From: JACIYW01 sp014359745
Lineage (GTDB): Bacteria; Pseudomonadota; Alphaproteobacteria; Rhodobacterales; Rhodobacteraceae
Assembly: GCA_050433985.1 (NCBI GenBank)
Contig: JBNPWE010000001.1
Coordinates: 124,001 to 188,000, forward strand
Length of the DNA stretch: 64,000 nucleotides
Direction: 5' to 3'
Below are positions 1 through 9,038 of the stretch, piece by piece (position 1 is the first letter of the stretch; the number at the start of each line of letters is the position of its first letter). Below the pieces are notes generated by a model. That model saw nothing but the letters and a program-made list of their open reading frames with translations. It searched no databases and was not told the origin of the DNA. Position numbers and translations under genes: made by a program.

Positions 1-101
1 GCGCTTGCCGACACGTCCGTGCCCGGCAGGGCGGCGGATTCGATAAACCCGGCAAAATCGGCATCCACCAAAAGCCCATTTTTATCAACGCGCTGTGTCA
101 T
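1..101 (-). CDS. glcB: Malate synthase G, N-terminal fragment running off the left edge
   Basis: Only the first 33 codons are present. The N-terminus MTQRVDKNGLLVDADFAGF followed by an ALPGT motif is what I recognise as the start of malate synthase G, the monomeric enzyme that condenses glyoxylate with acetyl-CoA to give malate. An AAGGA-type ribosome site lies just upstream of the ATG. In a bacterium that uses the ethylmalonyl-CoA pathway, glyoxylate comes from methylmalyl-CoA cleavage, and malate synthase completes the route; ecm and ccr lie 20 kb away. The rest of the protein, including the catalytic residues, is outside the window, so the call rests on the N-terminus and context. Confidence 0.72.
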   Translation of the reverse strand, partial: MTQRVDKNGLLVDADFAGFIESAALPGTDVSAS

Positions 102-142
102 GTTCCTGTCCTTTACGTCGTGTCGCCGGTTTGGGCGATATA

Positions 143-152
143 TGCATATGCA
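143..152. promoter_or_regulatory. TGC-ATAT-GCA dyad upstream of glcB
   Basis: A perfect 10-base palindrome (TGCATATGCA) lies 42 bases upstream of the malate synthase start, in the divergent glcB/pepN region. Its TGC and GCA halves resemble the inner part of the CTGC-N3-GCAG dyads seen before pyc and ccr, but the outer C and G are missing. It could be a weaker site for the same regulator or a chance palindrome. Confidence 0.3.
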
Positions 153-332
153 CAGCATTAGAAAAAAAGTTTCCGATAGGCAACAAGCGGCGGTCAAGTT
201 TTCTGACCAGTCAGGGCCTGCCGGGCCCTGCCGGGGTGGCGCTGGCACGGGTTCCGGCGCAATTGGGGCTGGCGCGCCTTGCGCGTGGCGATCAGCCGGT
301 TACCTATGGGGGCAGGATAAAGGAGCCTTCAG

Positions 333-2894
333 ATGCGCGACGACGCCCCGCACGCCATTCACCTGGCCGATTACCAGGCCCCCGCCTTTCTGGTGGACGA
401 TGTTCACCTGACCTTTCGCCTGCACCCCAAGGCCACGCGGGTGCTCTCGCGCATCAGCTTCCGGCGCAATCCGGCGTGCTCTGGCATGCAGGATTTGTGG
501 CTGGATGGCGAAGGGCTGCGGCTGATATCGGCGCGCATTGACGGTGCGCAGGTGCAGGTCAACCCTACAGAGTCCGGCCTGACCGTGCCTGCGGGCGCCC
601 TGCCCGACGGCCCGTTTACATGGGAGGCCGAGGTGGAAATCGCGCCCGAGGCCAACACCGCGCTGGAGGGGCTTTACATGTCGCGCGCCATGTATTGCAC
701 CCAATGCGAGGCCGAGGGCTTTCGCAAGATCACCTATTACCCCGACCGCCCCGATGTGATGGCCCGCTTCACGGTGCGGATCGACTCCGATTTGCCGGTG
801 CTTTTGTCGAACGGCAACCCGACCGGATCGGGGCCGGGCTGGGCGGAATGGCACGATCCGTGGCCGAAACCGGCCTATCTGTTCGCGCTGGTGGCGGGCG
901 ATCTGCGGGCGTTTTCCGACCGGTTCATCACGCGGTCGGGGCGGGATGTGGCGCTCAACATCTGGGTACGGCCGGGCGACGAAGGGCGCTGCGCCTATGC
1001 GATGGATGCGCTGAAACGGTCGATGCGCTGGGATGAAGACCGTTACGGGCGCGAATACGACCTGGACGTTTTCAACATTGTCGCCGTTGACGACTTCAAT
1101 ATGGGCGCGATGGAGAACAAGGGATTGAACATTTTCAACTCCCGCTACGTTCTGGCCTCGCCCGAGACCGCGACCGATCAGGATTTCGAGAATATCGAAC
1201 GCATCATCGCGCATGAATATTTCCACAACTGGACGGGCAATCGCATCACCTGCCGCGACTGGTTCCAGCTTTGCCTGAAAGAAGGGCTGACGGTGTTCCG
1301 CGATCAGCAGTTTTCCGGCGAGACACGTTCGGAAGCCGTGAAGCGGATCGAGGATGTGCTGACGCTGCGCGCGCGCCAGTTCCGCGAGGATGGCGGGCCG
1401 CTGGCGCATAACGTGCGGCCCGAAAGCTATGTAGAGATCAACAATTTCTATACCGCCACGGTGTATGAAAAGGGCGCCGAGCTGATCCGGATGCTGAAAC
1501 TGCTGGTGGGCGATGATGCCTATGACGCGGCGCTCAACCTGTATTTCGACCGGCATGACGGGCAGGCCTGCACCATCGAAGACTGGATTCAGGTGTTCGA
1601 GGATGTGACCCACCGCGACCTGTCGCAGTTCAAACGCTGGTATTCCCAGGCCGGCACCCCGCATCTGAAAGTGACCGAGGATTGGGATGGCAGCACCTAT
1701 CGGCTGACGTTTCGCCAATCCGTGCCGCCAACCCCCGGCCAGCCGCTCAAGGAACCCGCGCTGATACCGGTGGCGCTGGGGCTGCTGGGGCCTGACGGGG
1801 CCGAGGTACAGCCAACCGTGGTGCTGGAAGTCGACGCGCCCGAACAAAGCTTTGACTTTCCCGGCCTATCCGCCCGGCCGGTGCCGTCGATCCTGCGCGG
1901 TTTTTCGGCGCCGGTGCTGCTTGACCGGGCAACCACCCCCGAGGAACGCGCGCTGCTTCTGGCCCATGACACCGACCCGTTCAACAAATGCGAGGCAGGG
2001 CGCGCCCTGGCCAGGGATATTCTGGTGGGCATGGCAACCGGCGATGTCGCGCCCGGCCCGCAATATCTGGACGCGCTGGCGCGGGTGGCGCGCGACGATG
2101 CGCTTGATCCGGCGTTTCGCGGCCTTGCCCTGCGCCTGCCCTCTGAGGACGATATCGCGCAGACGCTGGCCGGGGCCGGGATCACCCCCGACCCAACCGC
2201 CATTCACGCCGCGCGGCGCAAGCTGTCGCAGGCGGTGGCGCTGCATCTGGAACCCGTGCTGGCCGATCTGTTCGAGGCGATGAACCTGCCCGGCCCCTAT
2301 ACGCCCGAACCCCGGTCGGCGGGGGCGCGGGCGCTGCGGCTGACAGCGCTTGGGCTGTTGTCGCAGGTGGATGGCGGCGCGCGGGCGGCACGGCTTTTTG
2401 CCGGGGCCGACAACATGACCGAACGTTTCGCAGCACTTTCCTGCCTGCTGGACGTGGGCGCGGGCGGGCCCGAACTGGCGGAATTCTATCGGCAATGGTC
2501 GGGGGACCGGCTGGTGATCGACAAGTGGTTTTCGGTTCAGGTGGCCTATGCGGCGCCCGGCCAGACGGGGGCCACCGCCCGGCGTCTGACCGAACACCCC
2601 GATTTCGACTGGAAGAACCCCAACCGCTTTCGCGCGGTGATCGGCGCGCTTTCGGCCAATGCCGCGGGGTTCCACGACCCTTCGGGGGCGTCATACCGGC
2701 TGCTGGCCGATTGGCTGATCCGGCTTGACCCGGTGAACCCGCAGACGGCGGCGCGCATGTCAACCGCGTTCGAGACCTGGGCGCGCTATGACGAAAACCG
2801 CCAGGCGCTGATCCTGGCCGAGATGGCGCGCATTCTGGCCACGCCGGGCTTGAGCCGCGACATGACCGAGATGGTCAGCCGCATGCGGGGGTAA
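333..2894 (+). CDS. pepN: Aminopeptidase N (M1 family metallopeptidase)
   Basis: Cytosolic zinc aminopeptidase that removes N-terminal residues from peptides, 853 residues, close to the usual 870 of bacterial PepN. The exopeptidase signature G258-AMEN is present, followed by the zinc motif H294-EYF-H298 and the third zinc ligand E317 within a KEGLTVFRDQ segment. The N-terminal beta domain covers roughly residues 1-190, the catalytic domain 190-440 and the helical C-terminal region the rest. A GGAGCC ribosome site precedes the ATG. It is divergent from glcB and convergent with the small membrane protein that follows, so it is probably transcribed alone. Confidence 0.96.
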   Translation: MRDDAPHAIHLADYQAPAFLVDDVHLTFRLHPKATRVLSRISFRRNPACSGMQDLWLDGEGLRLISARIDGAQVQVNPTESGLTVPAGALPDGPFTWEAEVEIAPEANTALEGLYMSRAMYCTQCEAEGFRKITYYPDRPDVMARFTVRIDSDLPVLLSNGNPTGSGPGWAEWHDPWPKPAYLFALVAGDLRAFSDRFITRSGRDVALNIWVRPGDEGRCAYAMDALKRSMRWDEDRYGREYDLDVFNIVAVDDFNMGAMENKGLNIFNSRYVLASPETATDQDFENIERIIAHEYFHNWTGNRITCRDWFQLCLKEGLTVFRDQQFSGETRSEAVKRIEDVLTLRARQFREDGGPLAHNVRPESYVEINNFYTATVYEKGAELIRMLKLLVGDDAYDAALNLYFDRHDGQACTIEDWIQVFEDVTHRDLSQFKRWYSQAGTPHLKVTEDWDGSTYRLTFRQSVPPTPGQPLKEPALIPVALGLLGPDGAEVQPTVVLEVDAPEQSFDFPGLSARPVPSILRGFSAPVLLDRATTPEERALLLAHDTDPFNKCEAGRALARDILVGMATGDVAPGPQYLDALARVARDDALDPAFRGLALRLPSEDDIAQTLAGAGITPDPTAIHAARRKLSQAVALHLEPVLADLFEAMNLPGPYTPEPRSAGARALRLTALGLLSQVDGGARAARLFAGADNMTERFAALSCLLDVGAGGPELAEFYRQWSGDRLVIDKWFSVQVAYAAPGQTGATARRLTEHPDFDWKNPNRFRAVIGALSANAAGFHDPSGASYRLLADWLIRLDPVNPQTAARMSTAFETWARYDENRQALILAEMARILATPGLSRDMTEMVSRMRG

Positions 2895-2913
2895 GCGGAT
2901 ACTGGCGGCCCGG

Positions 2914-3360
2914 TCAGGCCCGGATCGCCAGAAACGCCCCCGCCGCCAGCATCACCACGCCGATGATGCGTTGCGGGTTCAAGGGTTTTTGCAACGCCCC
3001 CAACAGGCCGAAATGATCAATGAACGAAAAGGTCAGCATCTGCCCCAAGAGGACCAGGATCACCGCATTGCCCAAACCGATATGCGGCGCAATCCATGTG
3101 ATCGACAGGATATAGAACGCCACAAGCACCCCGCCGCCGAAAAGATATGCGGGCTGGCGCGGCAAGGCGCGGATCGGCGCGACGCCGGTTGCCAACAGCG
3201 CCAGAACCGCCACCAAAAACCCCACCGCGAACAGGCACACCGCCGCCGCCGCGGGCGATCCCAGACGGGCCCCAAGCTGTGCGTTCAGCGCGGCCAGGAT
3301 CGGTATCCCGACCCCCGCCGCCAGCATGACCAGACCGTATCGCACCCCTTCGCCCGTCAT
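2914..3360 (-). CDS. DMT-type small membrane protein (YdcZ/DUF606 family)
   Basis: A 148-residue, very hydrophobic protein with about five predicted membrane segments, beginning MTGEGVRYGLVMLAAGVGIP and ending in GVVMLAAGAFLAIRA. The pattern (an early P-[IL]-x-A-x-N-A-x-L-G segment and a central ITWIAPHIGLGNA segment) fits the YdcZ/DUF606 branch of the drug/metabolite transporter superfamily. These are half-size proteins often working as pairs; no partner is adjacent here. The substrate is unknown. The start is chosen because AAAGGGGGC lies just before the ATG. The open frame continues far upstream antisense to pyc, but that part is not a gene. Confidence 0.75.
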   Translation of the reverse strand: MTGEGVRYGLVMLAAGVGIPILAALNAQLGARLGSPAAAAVCLFAVGFLVAVLALLATGVAPIRALPRQPAYLFGGGVLVAFYILSITWIAPHIGLGNAVILVLLGQMLTFSFIDHFGLLGALQKPLNPQRIIGVVMLAAGAFLAIRA

Positions 3361-3456
3361 CGTGCCCCCTTTCGCACCTGTGTTTGGGACAGACCTACCA
3401 CCGGGGCGGATCACGGCAAGCCCTATCGCCCGCGCGCGCCCGAAATCCGCACCGCA

Positions 3457-3486
3457 CTGCGGCAAGCAGCATTTACTGCACCGCAG
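3457..3486. promoter_or_regulatory. Two CTGC...GCAG dyads upstream of pyc
   Basis: CTGC-GGCAA-GCAG and, seven bases further, CTGC-ACC-GCAG lie 40 to 69 bases before the pyruvate carboxylase start. The second has the N3 spacing reported for the PHB-sensing repressor PhaR in Paracoccus and rhizobia. Centres are 18 bases apart, nearly two helical turns. Assignment to PhaR is inference from the motif. Confidence 0.5.
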
Positions 3487-3525
3487 CATTGTCGTAGCAA
3501 GGATACAGAGTTTCACGGGGACACC

Positions 3526-6500
3526 ATGGCAGAATTTCGCAAGATCCTGATCGCCAATCGCGGCGAGATCGCCATCCGCATCATGCGCGCGGCCAATGAG
3601 ATGGGCAAACGCACCGTCGCCGTTTATGCCGAGGAAGACAAGCTGGGTCTCCACCGGTTCAAGGCCGACGAAGCTTACCAGATCGGCAAGGGGCTGGGGC
3701 CGGTGGCGGCCTATCTGTCCATCCCCGAAATCATCCGCGTGGCGAAAATGGCCGGGGCGGATGCGATCCATCCCGGTTATGGCCTGTTGTCGGAAAACCC
3801 CGAACTGGTCGATGCCTGCGACGCGGCGGGGATCAAGTTCATTGGCCCGCGCGCCGACACGATGCGCGCCCTTGGCGACAAGGCCAGCGCCCGGCGCGTG
3901 GCGATAGAGGCCGGCGTGCCGGTGATCCCCGCCACCGAGGTGCTGGGCGAGGATATGAATGACATCCGCGCCATGGCCGATGCGGTGGGCTATCCCCTGA
4001 TGCTCAAGGCATCCTGGGGCGGCGGCGGGCGCGGCATGCGCCCGATTATGGGCGCGGACGAGGTGGAAACCAAGGTGCGCGAGGGGCGGCGCGAGGCCGA
4101 GGCCGCCTTTGGCAATGGCGAGGGCTATCTGGAAAAGATGATCCTGCGCGCCCGCCACGTCGAGGTGCAGGTACTGGGCGACCAGCACGGCGGCCTCTAC
4201 CATCTTTATGAACGCGACTGCACCGTGCAGCGCCGCAACCAGAAGGTGGTGGAACGCGCCCCTGCCCCCTACCTGACCGAGGCCCAGCGCGCCGAGATCT
4301 GCGAACTTGGTCTGAAGATCGCCCGCCATGTCGGCTATCAGAACGCGGGCACCATCGAATTCCTGATGGATATGGACGATGAGAAATTCTATTTCATCGA
4401 GGTAAACCCCCGCATCCAGGTCGAACACACGGTGACAGAGGAAGTCACCGGCATCGACATCGTGCGCGCCCAGATCCTGATTGCCGAGGGCAAGACCATC
4501 GCCGAGGCGACCGGCGCGCCCAGCCAGGGCGATATCACCCTGTCGGGCCATGCCCTGCAATGCCGGGTGACGACCGAAGACCCGCAGAACAACTTCATCC
4601 CCGATTACGGCCGCATCACCGCCTATCGCAGCGCCACGGGCATGGGGATCAGGCTGGATGGCGGCACCGCCTATGCGGGATCGGTTGTGACCCGCTATTA
4701 CGACAGCCTTCTGGTCAAGGTCACCGCCTGGGCGCAGACGCCCGAAACGGCGATCGCGCGCATGGATCGCGCGCTGCGCGAATTTCGCATTCGCGGGGTT
4801 TCGACCAACATCGCCTTTGTCGAGAACCTGCTGAAACATCCGGTGTTTCTTGACAATACCTACACCACCAAATTCATCGACACCGCCGACGATCTGTTCA
4901 ATTTCCGCAAGCGCCGCGACCGGGCGACCAGGATCCTGACCTATATCGCCGATATCACCGTCAACGGGCATCCCGAAACCGCGGGCCGCCCGCGCCCGGC
5001 CAATGATGCGCGCCTGCCCGTCGCCCCCGAACGGCGCGCCGCCCCTGCCCCCGGCACCCGGAATTTGCTGATAGAGAAGGGCCCGCAGGCCGTGGCCGAC
5101 TGGATGACAGCGCAAAAGCGCCTGCTGATCACCGACACCACGATGCGCGACGGGCATCAAAGCCTGCTGGCCACCCGGATGCGTTCCATCGACATGGTGA
5201 ACGCAACCCCCGCCTATGCCGCGAACCTGCCCGAACTGTTCAGCGTGGAATGCTGGGGCGGGGCCACGTTCGATGTGGCCTACCGGTTCTTGCAGGAATG
5301 CCCCTGGCAACGCCTGCGCGACATCCGCGAACGCCTGCCCAATGTGATGACGCAGATGCTGCTGCGCGGATCGAACGCGGTCGGCTATACCAACTATCCC
5401 GACAATGTGGTGCGGTTCTTCGTGGCGCAGGCCGCCGAAACCGGCATTGATGTGTTTCGGGTTTTCGACAGCCTGAACTGGGTGCCCAACATGCGCGTGG
5501 CCATGGACGCGGTGCTGGAGGCCAACAAGATCTGCGAAGGATCGGTGTGCTATACCGGCAATATCCTTGATCCCGACCGCGCCAAATACGATCTGAAATA
5601 CTATGTCGATACCGCGCGCGCGTTGCGCGATGCGGGCGCGCATGTGCTGGGGCTGAAGGACATGGCGGGGCTTTTGAAACCCGCCGCCGCGCGGGTGCTG
5701 GTGAAGGCGTTGAAGGAAGAGGTGGGTCTGCCGATCCATTTCCACACCCATGATACGGCGGGCATCGCCTGCGCCACCATCCTTGCTGCGGCCGAGGTGG
5801 GTGTCGATGCCGTCGATTGCGCGATGGACGCGCTGTCGGGCAACACGTCGCAGGCGACGCTTGGCACCATCGTCGAGGCGCTGCGCCACACCGACCGAGA
5901 CACCGGGCTGGATATCGCCCGCGTGCGCGAGATGTCGAATTACTGGGAAGCGGTGCGCGGCCAGTATGCGGCGTTCGAGACCGGCCTTCAGGCCCCCGCG
6001 TCCGAGGTATATCTGCACGAGATGCCCGGCGGGCAGTTCACCAATCTCAAGGCGCAGGCGCGCGGCCTGGGGCTGGAAGACCGCTGGCACGAGGTGGCGC
6101 AGACCTATGCCGATGTGAACATGATGTTTGGCGATATCGTCAAGGTAACGCCGTCGTCCAAGGTGGTGGGCGACATGGCGCTGATGATGGTCGCGCAGGG
6201 GCTGACCCGTGCGCAGGTCGAAGACCCGGCGGTGGATGTGTCCTTCCCCGATTCGGTTCTGGACATGCTGCGCGGCAATCTGGGCCAGCCGCCGGGGGGC
6301 TGGCCGACGGCGATCATGAAAAAGGCGCTCAAGGGCGAGGCCCCGCAAACCGACCGCCCCGGCGCGCATCTGCCCGCCGTCGATCTGGAGGAAACGCGCG
6401 CGAAACTGTCGCGGGATCTGGATGGTTTCCGCGTCGATGACGAGGATCTGAACGGGTACCTCATGTATCCCAAGGTCTATCTGGATTACATGGGCCGCCA

Positions 6501-6966
6501 CCGCATCTATGGCCCGGTGCGCACCCTGCCCACGCCCGCGTTCTTTTACGGCATGGAACCGGGGGCCGAGGTCAGCGCCGAAATCGATCCGGGCAAGACC
6601 CTGGAAATCCGCCTGCAAGCGGTGGGCGAAACCGGCGATGACGGCGATGTTAAGGTGTTCTTTGAACTGAACGGCCAGCCTCGGGTGATCCGGGTGGCGA
6701 ACCGCGCCGTCAAGGCCACCACCGCCGCACGCCCCAAGGCCGTTGACGGCAACGCCGATCACATCGGCGCGCCGATGCCCGGCGTGGTGGCCAGCATCGC
6801 GGCAACCGTTGGCGCGCATGTAAAGGCCGGCGATCTGTTGCTGACCATCGAGGCGATGAAGATGGAAACCGGCCTTCACGCCGACCGCGATGCGGTGGTC
6901 AAGGCCGTGCATGTGCAACCGGGCACGCAGATCGACGCCAAGGATCTGTTGGTGGAACTGGAATGA
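3526..6966 (+). CDS. pyc: Pyruvate carboxylase
   Basis: Biotin enzyme that carboxylates pyruvate to oxaloacetate with ATP and bicarbonate, the main anaplerotic reaction in many alphaproteobacteria. The 1146 residues hold all three parts in one chain: biotin carboxylase with ATP-grasp domain (about 1-455, starting EFRKILIANRGEIAIRI), carboxyltransferase TIM barrel (about 530-810, starting at ITDTTMRDGHQS), and a C-terminal biotinyl domain with EAMKM, where Lys1112 carries biotin. The start is set at this ATG because the homologous N-terminus begins there, although the frame is open upstream. It is divergent from the small membrane protein, with two CTGC dyads in the shared region. Confidence 0.98.
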   Translation: MAEFRKILIANRGEIAIRIMRAANEMGKRTVAVYAEEDKLGLHRFKADEAYQIGKGLGPVAAYLSIPEIIRVAKMAGADAIHPGYGLLSENPELVDACDAAGIKFIGPRADTMRALGDKASARRVAIEAGVPVIPATEVLGEDMNDIRAMADAVGYPLMLKASWGGGGRGMRPIMGADEVETKVREGRREAEAAFGNGEGYLEKMILRARHVEVQVLGDQHGGLYHLYERDCTVQRRNQKVVERAPAPYLTEAQRAEICELGLKIARHVGYQNAGTIEFLMDMDDEKFYFIEVNPRIQVEHTVTEEVTGIDIVRAQILIAEGKTIAEATGAPSQGDITLSGHALQCRVTTEDPQNNFIPDYGRITAYRSATGMGIRLDGGTAYAGSVVTRYYDSLLVKVTAWAQTPETAIARMDRALREFRIRGVSTNIAFVENLLKHPVFLDNTYTTKFIDTADDLFNFRKRRDRATRILTYIADITVNGHPETAGRPRPANDARLPVAPERRAAPAPGTRNLLIEKGPQAVADWMTAQKRLLITDTTMRDGHQSLLATRMRSIDMVNATPAYAANLPELFSVECWGGATFDVAYRFLQECPWQRLRDIRERLPNVMTQMLLRGSNAVGYTNYPDNVVRFFVAQAAETGIDVFRVFDSLNWVPNMRVAMDAVLEANKICEGSVCYTGNILDPDRAKYDLKYYVDTARALRDAGAHVLGLKDMAGLLKPAAARVLVKALKEEVGLPIHFHTHDTAGIACATILAAAEVGVDAVDCAMDALSGNTSQATLGTIVEALRHTDRDTGLDIARVREMSNYWEAVRGQYAAFETGLQAPASEVYLHEMPGGQFTNLKAQARGLGLEDRWHEVAQTYADVNMMFGDIVKVTPSSKVVGDMALMMVAQGLTRAQVEDPAVDVSFPDSVLDMLRGNLGQPPGGWPTAIMKKALKGEAPQTDRPGAHLPAVDLEETRAKLSRDLDGFRVDDEDLNGYLMYPKVYLDYMGRHRIYGPVRTLPTPAFFYGMEPGAEVSAEIDPGKTLEIRLQAVGETGDDGDVKVFFELNGQPRVIRVANRAVKATTAARPKAVDGNADHIGAPMPGVVASIAATVGAHVKAGDLLLTIEAMKMETGLHADRDAVVKAVHVQPGTQIDAKDLLVELE

Positions 6967-7073
6967 CCGCGCCGGGCTTGATCGCCGTGGCGCGGATGTT
7001 TAGCTGGTATCGGCCTGGCCCGCGCGCGGACCGGCCCGCCCTTGATCCGCACCGGAACCCCGAAAGGTGAATC

Positions 7074-7817
7074 ATGTTGAACCTGCTTGCCGATCCTGCT
7101 GTCTGGGCGTCGTTTCTGACACTGACGATCCTGGAAATCGTTCTGGGCGTGGACAATGTGATCTTCATTTCCATCGCCGCGTCAAAGCTGCCTGCCGCAC
7201 AGCGGCGCACGGCGCGGATGGTTGGCCTTTCGGGGGCGCTGGTGCTGCGGGTTCTGTTGCTGTTCTCGATAAGCTGGATCGTGTCGATGTCGGAACCCTT
7301 TGTCACCCTGGCCGGGTTCGGCCTGTCGTGGCGCGACGTCATTCTGGGTGTGGGCGGGCTGTTTCTGATCTGGAAGGCCTCGACCGAGATTTTCACCGAG
7401 ATGGAGGGCAGCCACGGCCCCGAGGCCTCGGTGGTGCAGGCCACGCTTGTTGCGGTCATCGTGCAGATCATGGTTCTGGATCTGGTGTTTTCCATCGACA
7501 GCGTGATCACCGCCGTCGGCATCGCCGATCATCTTGAGGTGATGATCGCCGCCGTGGTGATCGCAATTCTGGTGATGATGATCGCCGCCGAACCGATCGG
7601 CGATTTCGTCGAGGCGCATCCTTCCACCAAGATGCTGGCGCTGGCGTTTCTGGTGATGGTGGGCATGGCGCTGATTGCCGATGCGGCGCATTTCCACATC
7701 GATCGCGGGTTCATCTATGCCGCGATGGTGTTTTCGGGCGCGGTCGAGATGTTGAACCTTGCCCGCGCGAAACGCCGCCGGGAACTGGCGGCGGCACAGG
7801 TCGACGGCCACAAATGA
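7074..7817 (+). CDS. TerC/YoaE family integral membrane protein
   Basis: A 247-residue membrane protein with about seven predicted segments. The first pair of helices carries EIVLGVDNVIFIS and a later one VLDLVFSIDSVITAVG; the conserved acidic residues inside membrane segments are the TerC family hallmark. TerC-like proteins have been linked to metal export, mostly manganese, and to tellurite resistance, but the substrate of this member cannot be read from sequence. No ter cluster genes lie nearby, so a tellurite role is not supported. A GAAAGGTGA ribosome site precedes the ATG. It stands between pyc and tRNA-Gly, apparently as a single gene. Confidence 0.88.
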   Translation: MLNLLADPAVWASFLTLTILEIVLGVDNVIFISIAASKLPAAQRRTARMVGLSGALVLRVLLLFSISWIVSMSEPFVTLAGFGLSWRDVILGVGGLFLIWKASTEIFTEMEGSHGPEASVVQATLVAVIVQIMVLDLVFSIDSVITAVGIADHLEVMIAAVVIAILVMMIAAEPIGDFVEAHPSTKMLALAFLVMVGMALIADAAHFHIDRGFIYAAMVFSGAVEMLNLARAKRRRELAAAQVDGHK

Positions 7818-7843
7818 AATTCTGCGAAAGCTGCATTTTTCCC

Positions 7844-7872
7844 TTGCGACACCGGGCGGGACTTAATAGATA
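7844..7872 (+). promoter_or_regulatory. Probable sigma-70-type promoter of tRNA-Gly
   Basis: TTGCGA, a 17-base spacer and TAGATA end 17 bases before the mature tRNA. Each box matches four of six consensus bases and the spacing is ideal, so this is the best candidate for the tRNA promoter. Confidence 0.45.
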
Positions 7873-7889
7873 CCGCCCTACCCAAGGAC

Positions 7890-7964
7890 GCGGGCGTAGC
7901 TCAGGGGTAGAGCATAACCTTGCCAAGGTTAGGGTCGAGAGTTCGAATCTCTTCGCCCGCTCCA
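7890..7964 (+). tRNA. tRNA-Gly (anticodon GCC)
   Basis: A full cloverleaf can be read: acceptor arms GCGGGCG and CGCCCGC, D-arm GCTC-AGGGGTA-GAGC, anticodon stem AACCT/AGGTT with loop TGCCA (anticodon GCC at 7922-7924), and T-arm GAGAGTTCGAATCTCTTC. The discriminator T is followed by an encoded CCA. It reads glycine codons GGC and GGU, the former heavily used in this high-GC sequence. Confidence 0.97.
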
Positions 7965-8098
7965 ATTCTCAAAACTGACGTGCGATGTGAAAATTCCCCT
8001 TTCCGGGGGCACCGATGTGTTGCCTTGTGGTGGGCGGCGGCGCGGCCTGGATTTGCTGCGGGCTACCGCCCCCAGGATCAACACCGGCGGACCGGCGC

Positions 8099-9028
8099 AT
8101 GACCGAACCCATGATCAAGCAACACAAGGAAGGGTTTCAACCCGGTGCCTGGGCGGTGGACGCGCTGTTTCGGGCGTTGATCGGCGCGGCGGCGTGGTTG
8201 CCCTATGAACGGCGGGTGCGCGTGGGGGGATGGGTGTTTTCGCATCTGATCGCGCCCATTGCCGGGCATCGGCGCCGCATCCGCGCGAACCTTGCGCTGA
8301 TCTGGCCCGACATGCCGGTATCGCAGGTTCGGCACCTGTGCCGCGCGGTTCCCGACAATATCGGCCGCAATCTGATCGAACTTTACTCCCCTGCCGATCT
8401 GTTCGCGCGCGCGGTCGCGGCCCCCGTGACCGGCGCGGGGATGACAGCGCTGAATGCTGCCCATGCCGCCGGTCGGCCGGTGATCCTGGTCAGCGGGCAT
8501 TTTGGCAACTTCAACGTCTGGCGCGCCGCGTTGGGCGCGCGCGGGATCGGTCAGGCCGCGCTTTATCGCCCGATGAACAACCGGTATTTCGATGCGCATT
8601 ACGTCAGCGCCATGGGCCGCATCGCCAAGCCGATGTTTGCGCGCAACACGCGCGGGCTGGCCGCAATGCTTCGGCATCTGCGCCGGGGCGGGGTGCTTTC
8701 GATGCTGGTGGATCAGCGCATGGGATCGGGTCGGCCGCTGCGCTTCTTTGGCCACAGGGCCTATACCGCCCTGTCAGCGGCGCAAATGGCCCTGAAATTC
8801 GATGCCCTGCTGATACCGGTCTATGCGGTCCGGCAGGAAAACGGGATCGATTTCAAGGTTCTGGTCGAAAGCCCGGTGCCCCACACCACCCCCGAAGAGA
8901 TGATGCAGGCGCTGAACGACTCACTAGAGGCGATGGTGCGCGGCCATATGGATCAATGGTTCTGGATACATCGCCGCTGGGCCAGGCCGCGCCGCCACCG
9001 GACACCGGGCAAAAGCGCCGGGGGTTGA
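8099..9028 (+). CDS. Lysophospholipid/lipid A acyltransferase family protein (LpxL/HtrB-like)
   Basis: About 309 residues with the layout of LpxL/LpxM late acyltransferases: an N-terminal hydrophobic segment and the family blocks around SGHFGNFN, ALYRPMNN, RGGVLSMLVDQRMG and GRPLRFFGH. These enzymes add fatty acyl chains to lipid A or lysophospholipid at the inner membrane. The catalytic motif is normally H-x4-D/E; here it reads H134-FGNF-N139, so the acidic partner appears to be Asn. The start is uncertain: ATGs at 8015, 8099 and 8111 are all possible and none has a strong ribosome site. It ends 10 bases before the convergent DUF1223 gene. Confidence 0.8.
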   Translation: MTEPMIKQHKEGFQPGAWAVDALFRALIGAAAWLPYERRVRVGGWVFSHLIAPIAGHRRRIRANLALIWPDMPVSQVRHLCRAVPDNIGRNLIELYSPADLFARAVAAPVTGAGMTALNAAHAAGRPVILVSGHFGNFNVWRAALGARGIGQAALYRPMNNRYFDAHYVSAMGRIAKPMFARNTRGLAAMLRHLRRGGVLSMLVDQRMGSGRPLRFFGHRAYTALSAAQMALKFDALLIPVYAVRQENGIDFKVLVESPVPHTTPEEMMQALNDSLEAMVRGHMDQWFWIHRRWARPRRHRTPGKSAGG

Positions 9029-9038
9029 GGATGGCCGA

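Noticed and set aside
2914..6918. A 1334-codon open frame on the minus strand opposite pyruvate carboxylase
   Set aside because: It mirrors a well-conserved gene in GC-rich DNA, where the antisense frame is often open. Only its last 148 codons form a real gene (the YdcZ-like protein).
7978..8036. A longer N-terminus for the acyltransferase starting at 8015
   Set aside because: The extra 28 residues (Cys/Gly/Pro-rich) do not resemble the family start; the later ATGs are more likely, though not proven.
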